Assembly (NCBI GenBank): GCA_002296185.1
Contig: DBHM01000027.1
Location: 1-59,006, forward strand
Direction of reading: 5' to 3'
Source: Alphaproteobacteria bacterium UBA828
Lineage (GTDB): Bacteria > Pseudomonadota > Alphaproteobacteria > UBA828
Length of the DNA stretch: 59,006 nucleotides
Shown: positions 34,340 through 43,672 of the stretch, in pieces
Layout of the letters: each line of letters opens with the position of its first letter
How positions within the stretch are numbered: position 1 is the stretch's first letter
The notes under the pieces: model-generated
Seen by the model: the letters and a program-made list of their open reading frames with translations, nothing else
The model's database searches: none
Told to the model about the DNA's origin: nothing
Translations under genes and position numbers: made by a program

Positions 34340-35850
34340 TATCCTAAACCTAATTTTTTTGCGAGACCTGATCTCTGGAGTTTTCCAGTAGGACCCTTTG
34401 GTATCTCTTCTAAAAAAACAATCTGTCTCGGAATTTTAAAATTAGAAAGTTTTTTTTCTAAAAAATTTTGAAGATCTTTTTCACTGACTGTTTCTCCATC
34501 GCATAAAACAACTGCAGCCGCAACATCTTCTCCTAGCTTGTCGTGGGGAACAGCAAATACCAAAGACTGGTGAACGCTCGGATGCTCAGAGAGAACATCA
34601 TCAACTTCATTCGGGGATATTTTTTCTCCACCACGATTTATAATCTCTTTGAGTCTTCCGGTAAGCTTAAGGTAGCCGCTTTGATCTAATATTCCTTGAT
34701 CTCCAGTTCGAAACCAGCCATTAACGTATGCATAGGTATTTGCTTCTTGATTATTTTCGTAACCAGATGTTACATTTTCACCACGTATTACAACCTCTCC
34801 TTCTTTACCGCTCGGTAAGATATTTCCATCATTATCAATTATTGCAATTTCAGGACCAGCTGCTAGACCTACATGACCGGGAAGCCGCTTAGTTGGAGGC
34901 AGTGGATTGCTTGCCATTTGGTGAGCTGCTTCAGTCATGCCATAAGACTCGATAACAGGGCAGTCAAATTTATTTTCTAAATCAATCATAACTGAAGAAG
35001 GTAAGGGCGCTGATGAGGAACGTATAAAACGAAGTCTATTCTTTTTAATTATATTATTATTACGTGGTGCACGTGCTAAAATTGCTTGGTGCATTGTCGG
35101 CACCCCAGTATACCATGTGGGTTTTTCAGAATCTAACCAGGAAAAAAATTTAAGCGCATTAAACCCTGGAGAGCAGGAGATGCTGGCCCCAGCATTTAGT
35201 GAAGATAGTACGGCTGCAACAAGACCGTGTATATGAAATAATGGCATAATATTTAGGCATATATCTTTTTCACTCAGTGCCAACCATGAAGAAATATTAT
35301 TTGCTGAATAAGCCAGATTTTTCTGTGATAGTGGAACTATCTTAGGTTTTGATGTTGTACCTGATGTATGCAAAACAAGTGCTTCATCTTCTTCATGTAA
35401 TCCATTTGTATTGTAGTATGTGTCTGAACTGGAACCTTCAAGTTCGAAGCTGCCTGCGGGATTTTGTGGCTGTGAAATAAGATATATGACCTTAATCCCA
35501 AGATCTTTTGCAATTTTTATTGCAGGAGAATTGTCACCATAATCCACAATTACTGCCCTAGCATTTAAGTCTTTAAGATAGTATTCAAATTCTTCTGGGC
35601 GATATGCCGGATTTAGAGGGGCCGCTGATGCCATAGAAGATACTGTGATAAATGCAGTAGCCATTTCGGGCCCATTATTAGCTATAATTGCAACTCTATC
35701 ATTTCTTCTGATCCCGAATTCTTGAAGTTTTAAAATGGACTTCTCAACCAAAGTCCTGAGTTCTAGATAATTAAGATAATTTCTGTCAGGAGCTTTAATT
35801 GCTGGGTCATAATCTTTGCCATAGCTAAGTAATTTAGAAATTGTATTCAT
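34339..35850 (-). CDS. AMP-forming acyl-CoA ligase, oxalyl-CoA synthetase-like
   Basis: Activates a carboxylic acid to its CoA thioester via an acyl-AMP. The 503-residue product has the P-loop-like LHTSGTTSKPKIVPLSQ, IMPLFHIHGLVAAVLSS, WYTGVPTMHQAILARAP, ESYGMTEAAHQMASNP, the hinge YLKLTGRLKEIINRGGEK and a C-terminal GPTGKLQR with the catalytic Lys. The HIHGL and YTGVPTMHQAIL segments resemble the Pcs60/AAE3 (oxalate-CoA ligase) branch. Substrate assignment by resemblance only. It is translated just ahead of the PanE-like gene. Confidence 0.85.
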   Translation of the reverse strand: MNTISKLLSYGKDYDPAIKAPDRNYLNYLELRTLVEKSILKLQEFGIRRNDRVAIIANNGPEMATAFITVSSMASAAPLNPAYRPEEFEYYLKDLNARAVIVDYGDNSPAIKIAKDLGIKVIYLISQPQNPAGSFELEGSSSDTYYNTNGLHEEDEALVLHTSGTTSKPKIVPLSQKNLAYSANNISSWLALSEKDICLNIMPLFHIHGLVAAVLSSLNAGASISCSPGFNALKFFSWLDSEKPTWYTGVPTMHQAILARAPRNNNIIKKNRLRFIRSSSAPLPSSVMIDLENKFDCPVIESYGMTEAAHQMASNPLPPTKRLPGHVGLAAGPEIAIIDNDGNILPSGKEGEVVIRGENVTSGYENNQEANTYAYVNGWFRTGDQGILDQSGYLKLTGRLKEIINRGGEKISPNEVDDVLSEHPSVHQSLVFAVPHDKLGEDVAAAVVLCDGETVSEKDLQNFLEKKLSNFKIPRQIVFLEEIPKGPTGKLQRSGLAKKLGLG

Positions 35851-36159
35851 TTTTAACTACTTTTTTCTTCAGTATTGATTTGTAATATCATCTAGAATCA
35901 TACAATTATAATGTTTCTGCTTTAATTTTCATAATCCATAGAGCATTAAAAATTTAAATTCTTAAATAAGTCTTATAGATCATTGTTTATTGGACATTCA
36001 ACTAATGGTATTTTGGCAGGGATTCATCCATCGGGCAAACTGATAGAGTGGGTATTTCGTAAATATAGATTTTAGTCTTTAAATTATTGTTTTATTTTTT
36101 TATTTATAATTAAGTTTTTTTATTTAATTAAAGGTTTTAACAGAGTCTTAGGAGATATT
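35851..36159. other. Divergent intergenic region acyl-CoA ligase/phaB, no gene seen
   Basis: 309 bases, very AT-rich, particularly the T/A tracts at 36080-36135. A strong ribosome binding site AGGAG precedes phaB. I see no ORF worth calling, no RNA gene and no clear operator. Confidence 0.6.
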
Positions 36160-36882
36160 ATGAGCAAAGTTGCTTTAGTTACAGGGGGTACGCGCGGTAT
36201 TGGTGAAGGTATTGCAGTTAATCTTAAGGAAAGGGGATATAAGGTAGCTGTAAATTACAATAACGATGACTCGGTTGCTAAATCCTTCCATAATAACACA
36301 GGTATTCCTGTTTATAAATGGGATGTAAGCGATTGGGAGTCCTCTGAGAAGGGTATAAGCTCCCTAATAAATGATATGGGCTCAATTGATATATTAGTTA
36401 ACAATGCTGGAACTGCATCTGATTCAAAGTTTGAAAACATGACTCTTGACCAGTGGAGAAAAGTACAAAGAGTAAACTTAGATTCTGTATTTATTACATC
36501 AAAGTTAATTTATCCTTATATGATAGAAAAAAAATGGGGGCGCATAATTAATATTGGATCCATGAATGGGCAGGCTGGACAGTTAAATCAGGTCAATTAT
36601 GTTGCTGCAAAAGCTGGAATGCATGGATTTACAAAGGCTCTAGCATTAGAGGCTGCGAAATATGGAATAACAGTTAATACAATAGCCCCAGGATACGTCG
36701 ATACTTATCTTATGAGTCAGATGCCAGATAGAATAATGGAAAAAATTATAGGCGCATCACCGGTTCGAAGATTGGGGTTAGAAAAAGAGGTTGCTCATGC
36801 TGTAATATTTTTAATTGATGAATCTGCTGCATGGATGACGGGTTCAACTATCTCTATGAATGGTGGGACTCATATGTATTAG
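36160..36882 (+). CDS. phaB: Acetoacetyl-CoA reductase (short-chain dehydrogenase)
   Basis: NADPH-dependent reduction of acetoacetyl-CoA to (R)-3-hydroxybutyryl-CoA for polyhydroxybutyrate. The 240-residue SDR has VTGGTRGIGEGIAV, LVNNAGTASDSKFENM, INIGSMNGQAGQLNQVNY with the catalytic Ser, and the catalytic Tyr/Lys in VNYVAAKAGMHGFTKALA. APGYVDTYLM and the C-terminal ISMNGGTHMY are characteristic of PhaB rather than FabG. It has a good ribosome binding site (AGGAG, 6 nt). No phaA or phaC is adjacent, so it stands alone. A hairpin follows its stop directly. Confidence 0.9.
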   Translation: MSKVALVTGGTRGIGEGIAVNLKERGYKVAVNYNNDDSVAKSFHNNTGIPVYKWDVSDWESSEKGISSLINDMGSIDILVNNAGTASDSKFENMTLDQWRKVQRVNLDSVFITSKLIYPYMIEKKWGRIINIGSMNGQAGQLNQVNYVAAKAGMHGFTKALALEAAKYGITVNTIAPGYVDTYLMSQMPDRIMEKIIGASPVRRLGLEKEVAHAVIFLIDESAAWMTGSTISMNGGTHMY

Positions 36883-36903
36883 TCTCATTTGTATTAAATG
36901 AGA
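36883..36903 (+). terminator. 8-bp hairpin directly after the phaB stop
   Basis: TCTCATTT-GTATT-AAATGAGA is a perfect 8-bp stem with a 5-base loop starting one base after the phaB TAG. There is no T-run after it (TGGTTAAAAC), so it is a weak intrinsic terminator at best and may stabilise the mRNA 3' end. Confidence 0.4.
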
Positions 36904-36944
36904 TGGTTAAAACTTAGTACAAATATAATTACTAATGGGTTAAA

Positions 36945-37577
36945 CTATTTATCCCGGGTCAATAAAAATATTGCTTGCTCTCCGAAAAGATTAGCATGGC
37001 CATTTGTGCCTGAAAATCGAGTGGCGCGACCCTTAGAGTCAAGTTTGATTCCTTTTTCAATTATGTGACCATCTTCTTGACAAAGAAAAATAAAATCTCG
37101 GATAGTGCAGGGGTGAATATTCTCAGTATTCCACCATCTATTATCATTTTTTTCAGCAATAGGTATCCGTCCACGAAAGAGCAGATGAAAGCGATTTTTC
37201 CAATAGCCAGCATTAGGTATTGATACTACTGCGTATCGTCCTATTCGTAGTAATTCATTGAGCATTTCCCGAGGTTTAGATATCACCGGTAGCATTTGCC
37301 CAAGGATTACGTAGTCAAATGTATCGTCTGGATAGTCATATAGATCAGTATTTGCATCACCTTGAATAACCGAAAGCCCTCGGGCAACAGATGCATTTAC
37401 TCCTTTCTGGCTTATTTCAATGCCTCTACCGTCGACATTTCTTTTTTCTTCCAAAAGTTCTAATAAACTTCCATCACCACAGCCAATATCTAGGACTCTG
37501 GATCCAGGTTCTACAATTCCTGCGATTAGATAAAAGTCAGCCCGTTTTGAGCGAACATTGTTTATTTTTTTAGACAT
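36945..37577 (-). CDS. metW: MetW, methionine biosynthesis methyltransferase-fold protein
   Basis: Works with MetX in homoserine acylation in many proteobacteria. About 210 residues from ATG 37577, which overlaps the metX stop by 8 nt. The longer frame to 37649 only re-reads the metX 3' end. The Rossmann motif is VLDIGCGDGSLLELL, then GRGIEISQKGV, YVILGQMLPVI and VSIPNAGYWKNRFHLLFRGRIP, a MetW hallmark. The tail HANLFGEQAIFLL is also typical. It is downstream partner of metX in a two-gene operon. Confidence 0.94.
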   Translation of the reverse strand: MSKKINNVRSKRADFYLIAGIVEPGSRVLDIGCGDGSLLELLEEKRNVDGRGIEISQKGVNASVARGLSVIQGDANTDLYDYPDDTFDYVILGQMLPVISKPREMLNELLRIGRYAVVSIPNAGYWKNRFHLLFRGRIPIAEKNDNRWWNTENIHPCTIRDFIFLCQEDGHIIEKGIKLDSKGRATRFSGTNGHANLFGEQAIFLLTRDK

Positions 37578-38763
37578 TTTGCTCGAGCCCCTTATGCCTG
37601 GCAGCTCCATTGAGAAAGCCTGAGAGAATATGAAAAAGGTCAGGTTCATCTAGTAAAAATGCATCATGTCCTTTATCACTTTCTATTTCAACAAAGCTTA
37701 CATTCGCAGCAACAGTATTTAAGGCTCTAACAATCTCCTTACTTTCAGCGGTAGGGTAGAGCCAGTCACTTGTGAAACTAACAAGACAAAATCGTGCGTT
37801 TGAATTACGAAAAGCTTCCGCTAGTGCACCACCGTATTCTTGGGCCAGGTCGAAGTAATCCATAGCCCGAGTAATATAGAGATATGAATTTGCATCGAAT
37901 CTGTTCACGAAACTTTCACCTTGATGACGAAGGTAACTTTCAACTTGAAAGTCAGCATCAAATGCGTATGAAAGATCTGCTCGATCTTGAAGATCACGAC
38001 CAAATTTTTTGTGTAATGCAGTTTCAGATAGATATGTAATATGAGCTGCCATTCTGGCAACAGCTAGTCCGCGTTCTGGAGACACTTCTTTTTCAATAAA
38101 TCTTCCATTATGCCACTCAGGATCTGCCATTATAGCTTGTCGCCCCACTTCATGGAATGCAATATTTTGTGCTGAGTGTCGTGCAGCTGCAGCTATTGGT
38201 ATTGCACTAAATACCTTTTCTGGAAAATCAGCTGACCATTGCAAGACCTGCATTCCACCCATAGATCCACCTATTACACAAAATAATTCTTCTATCCCAA
38301 GTTTTTCAATAAGTAGAGATTGGGCTGAGACCATGTCTTTGATAGTGATGATTGGAAAGTCAGTGCCGTAGGGCTTGTTAGTCGCTGGGTTAATTGACCC
38401 TGGTCCTGTAGTGCCCATACATCCCCCAAGGACATTTGGGCAAATAATGTAGTAGCGTTCGGTATCTAATACTTTCCCTGGCCCAAGCATTAGTTCCCAC
38501 CAGCCAGGCCTACCTGTTTGAGGATGTGGCCCCAGAACATGCTGATCTCCAGTAAGGGCGTGGCAAACTAATATTGCATTATTTTTTTCCGAATTTAATT
38601 TACCCCAAGTCCTATAAGCTATAGAGATATTATCGAGGTGTTCTCCTGACGATAGTTTTAGTGGAAATTTATCAGCTACAACCATACTTTGATCGACCGG
38701 GGAAGCTGGTGTTCCCCCAGGCGAGGTTTTTTTAATAGAGTTAGCCTTTAAATCTTCTGTCAT
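37570..38763 (-). CDS. metX: Homoserine O-acyltransferase MetX
   Basis: Acylates L-homoserine, the first committed step of methionine synthesis by direct sulfhydrylation or trans-sulfuration. The 397-residue alpha/beta hydrolase fold has VCHALTGDQHVLG, NVLGGCMGTTGPGSINP, nucleophile Ser167 in VIGGSMGGMQVLQW, PIAAAARHSAQNIAF and the late His in ESDKGHDAFLLD. Acetyl-CoA is the usual donor, but some MetX enzymes use succinyl-CoA and I cannot settle this here. It overlaps metW by 8 nt. I looked for a SAM-II riboswitch in its 181-base leader and found none. Confidence 0.94.
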   Translation of the reverse strand: MTEDLKANSIKKTSPGGTPASPVDQSMVVADKFPLKLSSGEHLDNISIAYRTWGKLNSEKNNAILVCHALTGDQHVLGPHPQTGRPGWWELMLGPGKVLDTERYYIICPNVLGGCMGTTGPGSINPATNKPYGTDFPIITIKDMVSAQSLLIEKLGIEELFCVIGGSMGGMQVLQWSADFPEKVFSAIPIAAAARHSAQNIAFHEVGRQAIMADPEWHNGRFIEKEVSPERGLAVARMAAHITYLSETALHKKFGRDLQDRADLSYAFDADFQVESYLRHQGESFVNRFDANSYLYITRAMDYFDLAQEYGGALAEAFRNSNARFCLVSFTSDWLYPTAESKEIVRALNTVAANVSFVEIESDKGHDAFLLDEPDLFHILSGFLNGAARHKGLEQNV

Positions 38764-38944
38764 GCTACTTTTTTATCCTATAACCTAAAATTACTATCGT
38801 GAAGAGACTAAAATATTCCCTAAACTGTAAGGAATTGGCAAACAATACTATAATGTCAATGTTTTCTTTGATTTTGTTGTTCACATACCTTACCAAATAA
38901 CTCTATAAAGCACTTTGATCGGTTCATAACATATATTTGTAATA

Positions 38945-39841
38945 ATGATAAATAAGCCTAACTCGACCAAAAACTTAGACCAGCTTCGTCAAGATATTAA
39001 TGAAATTGATGACGAAATTCATTCTCTATTGATAAGAAGGTCTTCTATTGCGGTTGAAGTTGGGAAAGTTAAAAGACGCTCAAAACAGTTAAAAAGCTTT
39101 ATTAGACCTGCTCGAGAAGCTGAGGTTATGAGGCGCTTATTATCCAACCATAATGGTTTTTATCCAAAAGGACTCATTGTTAGTATCTGGAGGCAAATAA
39201 TCTCATCTACATTAAGTTTAGAGTCTGAATTTACAATATCAGTCTTTTCTGGGGATGATACTAGGTCTGGAGCGGCATATGAGAACCTTGCCAGAAGATA
39301 CTTTGGAGAAGATTCACCTCTTCGTCATACAAAAACAGAAAGTGGAGTACTCAGAGCAGTTAGAGACGGTAAATCATCAGTAGGGATTTTACCCATACCA
39401 GAAGATGAAAGATTTGATAATTCCGATATACCTTGGTGGGCAACGCTTGCATCAAGTGGTGAATTTCGTCCCAGGGTAATTGCAAGGATACCCTGGCTCA
39501 TGGATAAACATGGCGTTAGTAAGGGGCTTGAGGGGCTTGCTATTGCATGTTCAGAGCCAGAAGATAGTGGCGATGATATGACATTTCTTGTAATGAAATT
39601 TAAGAGCCCAGTTAGCGCAGATAAAATTACAAAATCTATGGGTATTGCAGGTTTATCGACTGCTGGTGTAATTGCTTCTAGCTCGAAAATAAATCAAGGG
39701 GAACCAGATTGGAAGCTTATTGAAGTAAAAGGTTTTATATCTGAGGAAGATTCTCGATTAGCCAAATTTTCTTCTTACATTGGTGATGCCCTGGAAATAT
39801 ATTTTGTGCTAGGATCTTATGCTCGACCAGATAGAAATTAA
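38945..39841 (+). CDS. Chorismate mutase fused to a prephenate-dehydratase-like module lacking the TRF motif
   Basis: 298 residues. About 10-95 form an AroQ-type chorismate mutase (LDQLRQDINEIDDEIHSLL, GKVKRR, FIRPAREAEVMRRLL), which converts chorismate to prephenate. About 100-298 resemble the dehydratase and ACT regions of P-proteins (VFSGDDTRSGAAYENLARR at the start, VKGFISEEDSRLA with VLGSYARP at the end). The dehydratase Thr-Arg-Phe motif is replaced around DDMTFLVMKF, so that activity is doubtful. It starts the plus-strand set CM-hisC-tyrC. Standalone chorismate mutases with this degenerate tail occur next to hisC in alphaproteobacteria; the tail may be regulatory. Confidence 0.85.
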   Translation: MINKPNSTKNLDQLRQDINEIDDEIHSLLIRRSSIAVEVGKVKRRSKQLKSFIRPAREAEVMRRLLSNHNGFYPKGLIVSIWRQIISSTLSLESEFTISVFSGDDTRSGAAYENLARRYFGEDSPLRHTKTESGVLRAVRDGKSSVGILPIPEDERFDNSDIPWWATLASSGEFRPRVIARIPWLMDKHGVSKGLEGLAIACSEPEDSGDDMTFLVMKFKSPVSADKITKSMGIAGLSTAGVIASSSKINQGEPDWKLIEVKGFISEEDSRLAKFSSYIGDALEIYFVLGSYARPDRN

Positions 39842-39918
39842 ATTTTTGATATCGTAAAGACCCAAAATAGCGAATAGCTTCTAATGTTAACTAGATTAAA
39901 CAAATTGTGAGGTAGGCC

Positions 39919-41016
39919 ATGCTCAAATACCCAGAGCCCAGGCCGAGAATCCTGGAGATTGACCCCTATGTTGGCGGAAGCGCTGAGATAGCCGGTAAAA
40001 AAAATGTTATTAAGCTTTCCTCAAACGAGGCTGCTCTAGGCCCTAGTGGAGAGGCAATAAGAGCATATAAAGCTCATTCCGAAAGGATTTCAAGGTACCC
40101 GGATGGTGGGGCCAGTGAGCTGAAATTAGCTCTGTGTGGCATACATAATATTGATCCTAATAGAATAGTCTGTGGTGCAGGTTCAGACGAGTTATTGCAG
40201 TTGTTATGTAGAGCATACGCTGGCCCAGGAGACGAGGTATTATTTACTGAACACGGTTTCTTGGTTTATAAATTAGCAGCTTTAGCTTCAGGAGCGTCAC
40301 CAATCGCAGTTCCTGAGACTAACTTATGTGCTAATGTTGATCAGATTTTAAATGCAGTATCTAAAGATACACGTATTATTTTTATTGCTAATCCTAATAA
40401 TCCTACAGGTAGTTATCTATCACGGTCAGAGATTCATCGCCTTTGGAGTAATCTGCCAAGTAATATCATTTTGGTAATTGATGCTGCATATGCCGAGTAT
40501 GCAGGATTACAAGACTATAATTGTGGAATAGACTTAGTGGATTCTAGTGAGAATGTAGTTATGACGCGAACATTCTCTAAGTTATATGGTCTAGCTTCTT
40601 TGAGAGTTGGTTGGTGCTATGCTCCAGGAAGTATAGTAGATGTTCTAAATCGTGTAAGGGGACCTTTTAATGTTACCGGTGCAGCAATAGAAGCTGCCAC
40701 AGCTGCTTTGTCGGATAGAGATCACATTAACAAGTCGCTTGCGCTCAATGATAAATGGCTTAATAGTTTTCCAGATCAGCTTTCTGGGACAAAAATTAAA
40801 TGTTTACCTAGTGCAGGTAATTTTATACTCATGCAATTTCCCAGTATTAAAGGACAAAGCGCAACTGATGCTGAAAAGTTTTTAATTAAAAATGGTATAA
40901 TTGTTCGTAACGTTGAATCATACGGACTTCCTGATTGTCTGAGAATTACTATGGGTTTAGATCATGAAATGGAGACTGTTATTTTAAAACTTAATGAATT
41001 TGCGAGGATCCCTTGA
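39919..41016 (+). CDS. hisC: Histidinol-phosphate / aromatic aminotransferase
   Basis: PLP-dependent class II aminotransferase of 365 residues, acting on histidinol phosphate and, in this gene context, probably prephenate or aromatic 2-oxo acids. Motifs are IKLSSNEAALGPS, RYPDGGASELK, GAGSDELLQLLCRAY, FIANPNNPTGSYL and VIDAAYAEY. The PLP Lys is in TRTFSKLYGLASLRVGW, and the late Arg is in LPDCLRITMG. GAGG stands 8 nt before the ATG. Its stop overlaps the TTG start of tyrC. Placement between chorismate mutase and arogenate/prephenate dehydrogenase suggests a shared His and Tyr/Phe role. Confidence 0.93.
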   Translation: MLKYPEPRPRILEIDPYVGGSAEIAGKKNVIKLSSNEAALGPSGEAIRAYKAHSERISRYPDGGASELKLALCGIHNIDPNRIVCGAGSDELLQLLCRAYAGPGDEVLFTEHGFLVYKLAALASGASPIAVPETNLCANVDQILNAVSKDTRIIFIANPNNPTGSYLSRSEIHRLWSNLPSNIILVIDAAYAEYAGLQDYNCGIDLVDSSENVVMTRTFSKLYGLASLRVGWCYAPGSIVDVLNRVRGPFNVTGAAIEAATAALSDRDHINKSLALNDKWLNSFPDQLSGTKIKCLPSAGNFILMQFPSIKGQSATDAEKFLIKNGIIVRNVESYGLPDCLRITMGLDHEMETVILKLNEFARIP

Positions 41017-41900
41017 AGAAAAAACCACATTTTGATTGTGTAGCACTTATTGGGATTGGGTTGATTAACTCATCATTAGCACGAGTCATTAGACGCGATA
41101 GCCTAGCTGAAAAAATTATTGGCTGCTCTCGCAGTGATGCAACCCTAGAGAAAGCGAAGAAATTAAATCTATGCCATTCATATACAACAGATGTTAGTTT
41201 TGCTGTTGAGGGTGCTGATTTAATTGTTCTTGGGGTTCCTGTTGGAGCAAATAAGCAACTTGCGAAAATAATGGGGCCTGCTTTGAAGCAGGGAGCAATA
41301 GTTACTGATGTTGGCTCTGTAAAGCGCTGCGTTATTGAGGATGTGAAACCTCACCTACCTGAAAGTGTTCATCTTATTCCTGCCCATCCTGTAGCTGGTA
41401 CGGAGCATTCAGGTCCTGAAGCTGGCTTTGAAGGTCTGTTTGAGAATCGTTGGTGTATTTTGACACCAGAAGAAACGGCGGACCCTGACGCTGTAGAAGC
41501 CGTCAAGAATTTATGGTTACAAGCTGGTATGCAAGTTGATTCTATGGACGCTTATTATCATGATCAGATTCTTGCTATTACCTCTCATTTACCTCACTTG
41601 ATAGCATATAATATTGTTGGAACAGCTTATGACCTTGAGGTTGTTAATGAGAGTGAAGTGATAAAGTATGCCGCTGGAGGTTTTCGTGATTTCACACGTA
41701 TCGCTGCGTCTGACCCAGTAATGTGGCGTGATGTATTCCTGAATAATCGAGAAGCAGTTCTGGAGATGCTTGGGCGGTTTTCAGAGGACTTATCTGTATT
41801 GCAAAGAGCAATTCGCTGGGGTGATGGTGATACCTTAGAGGAACTATTCTCTAAAACAAGAGATATTAGAAAAGGTATAATACAAGCTAAACAAGTGTAG
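41013..41900 (+). CDS. tyrC: Prephenate/cyclohexadienyl (arogenate) dehydrogenase
   Basis: Oxidative decarboxylation of prephenate or arogenate towards tyrosine, NAD(P)-dependent. The 295-residue product has the Rossmann motif VALIGIGLINSSLAR, VLGVPVGANKQL, VTDVGSVKR, PAHPVAGTEHSGPEAG with a catalytic His, ITSHLPHLIAYNIV and GGFRDFTRIAASDP. The start is TTG 41013, whose last two bases overlap the hisC TGA, giving translational coupling. No ATG occurs before the Rossmann fold. It converges on the DUF2125 gene 22 bases away. Confidence 0.93.
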   Translation: MKKKPHFDCVALIGIGLINSSLARVIRRDSLAEKIIGCSRSDATLEKAKKLNLCHSYTTDVSFAVEGADLIVLGVPVGANKQLAKIMGPALKQGAIVTDVGSVKRCVIEDVKPHLPESVHLIPAHPVAGTEHSGPEAGFEGLFENRWCILTPEETADPDAVEAVKNLWLQAGMQVDSMDAYYHDQILAITSHLPHLIAYNIVGTAYDLEVVNESEVIKYAAGGFRDFTRIAASDPVMWRDVFLNNREAVLEMLGRFSEDLSVLQRAIRWGDGDTLEELFSKTRDIRKGIIQAKQV

Positions 41901-41922
41901 CTATAAAATGTTAGGTGTTAGA

Positions 41923-42957
41923 CTAGAAAGTTATAGGGTCTACACTAGTTACATTCATAGGCCCAACGGATAAAATGCCATCTTGTATGGTCAGCGGGAT
42001 CGCATTTAGTTGCCTTGATCCATCAGACTTTTCCTCAGCAAGCATGTTAAAAGCCACTTTTGCTATGAATGCATCTCCTAAAGGAATTGCATTACTCATA
42101 ATTAATGCATCTATCATATCACCATACCCTGTTACATCAGCGGCAATTGCAGCTAATGGGCGCTCATGTTCATCGAGTGTCATAGTTCCGCTAGCCTCTA
42201 GCTCTAGCGGTCCCCATCTTCCACGAAGAGAATTGATATCTAAAAACCCTCCAGAATCACGCCATCTTTTCATAGTATTATTAGGCTCGTCATCACTTAT
42301 AGTCCCAAATAGACTGGTAGAAATATCAAGGTGATCTATATATTCTCCCATATCCTCGCCAAATCCATCTGGCAATACAATTTTTTCTAAATTAAGGGTA
42401 GTATTCACTAGAGGGGCATTTAGTTCTTGAGATTTATGAGATCCCAAAACCTGAATTTTTAGCTGTAAATAAGAGACTAGTGTAGGCTCTTTACTTATAG
42501 GGCTTTCTAAAGAGATATCAAAAAGTTGGGTATGAATATCTCTCAAATATTTCCCATCTCTAGTTATCTCTACTCGGCCGGAAGCCAATTTTATTAAATA
42601 GGTTTCTATTAACCCATTATTAGTAGTTTTAGCCCAAGTCTCTTTATCAGGGGTTATATTTATTCTTCTAAAATTCCAGGGCTCTAAAGAAATATGAAAA
42701 CGCTTTGTAGCTATAATTAGATCAGAATCAGAAATCTCTATTTCAGGTTTTTCTATTTGGATATCTAAATTCAGAGGAAATCCACGAGTAGAAATATCCT
42801 CAAAAACTATCTTATTACCCAAAGTATTTTGTATAGAGGCCCACTCATTGATTCTTTTGGTAATTTCAGATGCTGCTATATACCAGTATGTAGTATACCC
42901 AAATATTACAGTGGAAAAAACTATAAGAGTAATAGTTACAACGGATAGAAAAGCCAT
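41923..42957 (-). CDS. DUF2125 domain protein, single N-terminal membrane anchor
   Basis: 344 residues with one hydrophobic segment at about 4-24 and the rest predicted periplasmic. It is rich in beta-type alternation: KIVFEDISTRGFPLNLDI, a WNFRRINI segment, ASGTMTLDEHERPLAAIAAD and a late ALIMSNAIPLGDAF. The RGFP-type motif and layout match DUF2125, an alphaproteobacterial family of unknown function related in shape to AsmA-like envelope proteins. It occupies its usual place near tyrC and hisC. Function is not known; an envelope role is inferred from topology only. Confidence 0.82.
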   Translation of the reverse strand: MAFLSVVTITLIVFSTVIFGYTTYWYIAASEITKRINEWASIQNTLGNKIVFEDISTRGFPLNLDIQIEKPEIEISDSDLIIATKRFHISLEPWNFRRINITPDKETWAKTTNNGLIETYLIKLASGRVEITRDGKYLRDIHTQLFDISLESPISKEPTLVSYLQLKIQVLGSHKSQELNAPLVNTTLNLEKIVLPDGFGEDMGEYIDHLDISTSLFGTISDDEPNNTMKRWRDSGGFLDINSLRGRWGPLELEASGTMTLDEHERPLAAIAADVTGYGDMIDALIMSNAIPLGDAFIAKVAFNMLAEEKSDGSRQLNAIPLTIQDGILSVGPMNVTSVDPITF

Positions 42958-43116
42958 ATAAGTAGCCTTTATAAAAAATTACATAGTTATATGATTAGTA
43001 TTAAATAATAAAGCTAACTTCCGATTTAAAATCGGGCAAGTGTTGAGTATAATTTTCTATTTATTAGTTCTATAGGCAGTAAACATATCAAATAATTGAA
43101 CCCTTGAGAGTTAGCT

Positions 43117-43659
43117 ATGAATAATTTTAATAGTGATATTTGGATATTTGCTTATGGTTCCTTAATTTGGCGACCCGGATTCAAGTATATAGAATCACAA
43201 AAGGCTTTTCTTGGAGGCTATAATAGATCTCTTTGTGTCTACTCTTACAAGTATCGTGGTACACGTGAATGCCCCGGATTAGTTCTTGGCTTGGATAGGG
43301 GGGGCTCTTGCGAGGGTGTTGCTTATCTGGTTGATCATTCTTTAGCTGAGAGGACATTGCAAGCGGTTGATAAAAGAGAAATTGTTTACGATGTGTATAT
43401 TAGATCTAGAGTCGAGGTAGAAATTTTAACAGGACCTAATTGTGGGAATAGAGTGCAGGCTTTTACATATATTGCTAACCCAGCCAGTGAACAATATATT
43501 TCTAGTATGAGTTCAATGGATAAAATAAAATATATAAAACAAGGGCATGGAGATTCTGGATCATCACTAGAATATTTGATTAATACTGTTGATTATTTAA
43601 AAAAACTAGGAATAAAAGACTGTGCATTGACAAAACTTCTTGATGAGGTGAGGGGGTAG
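43117..43659 (+). CDS. chaC: ChaC-like glutathione-specific gamma-glutamylcyclotransferase
   Basis: Cleaves glutathione to 5-oxoproline and Cys-Gly in the cytoplasm. The 180-residue product has the gamma-glutamylcyclotransferase signature FAYGSLIWRPGF near the N-terminus, RSLCVYSYKYRGTRECPG, LGLDRGGSCEGVAYLV and the catalytic Glu region AVDKREIV. The late GHGDSGSSLEYL is ChaC-typical. It converges on plsC. Together with the ggt-like gene at 31741 it gives the window two glutathione-degrading enzymes. Confidence 0.9.
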   Translation: MNNFNSDIWIFAYGSLIWRPGFKYIESQKAFLGGYNRSLCVYSYKYRGTRECPGLVLGLDRGGSCEGVAYLVDHSLAERTLQAVDKREIVYDVYIRSRVEVEILTGPNCGNRVQAFTYIANPASEQYISSMSSMDKIKYIKQGHGDSGSSLEYLINTVDYLKKLGIKDCALTKLLDEVRG

Positions 43660-43672
43660 AATCGCATAGTTT

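Noticed and set aside
38764..38944. Possible SAM-II type riboswitch upstream of metX
   Set aside because: I looked for the conserved SAM-II pseudoknot elements on the minus strand and did not see them. A TTGACA at 38854-38859 also lacks a matching -10 box.
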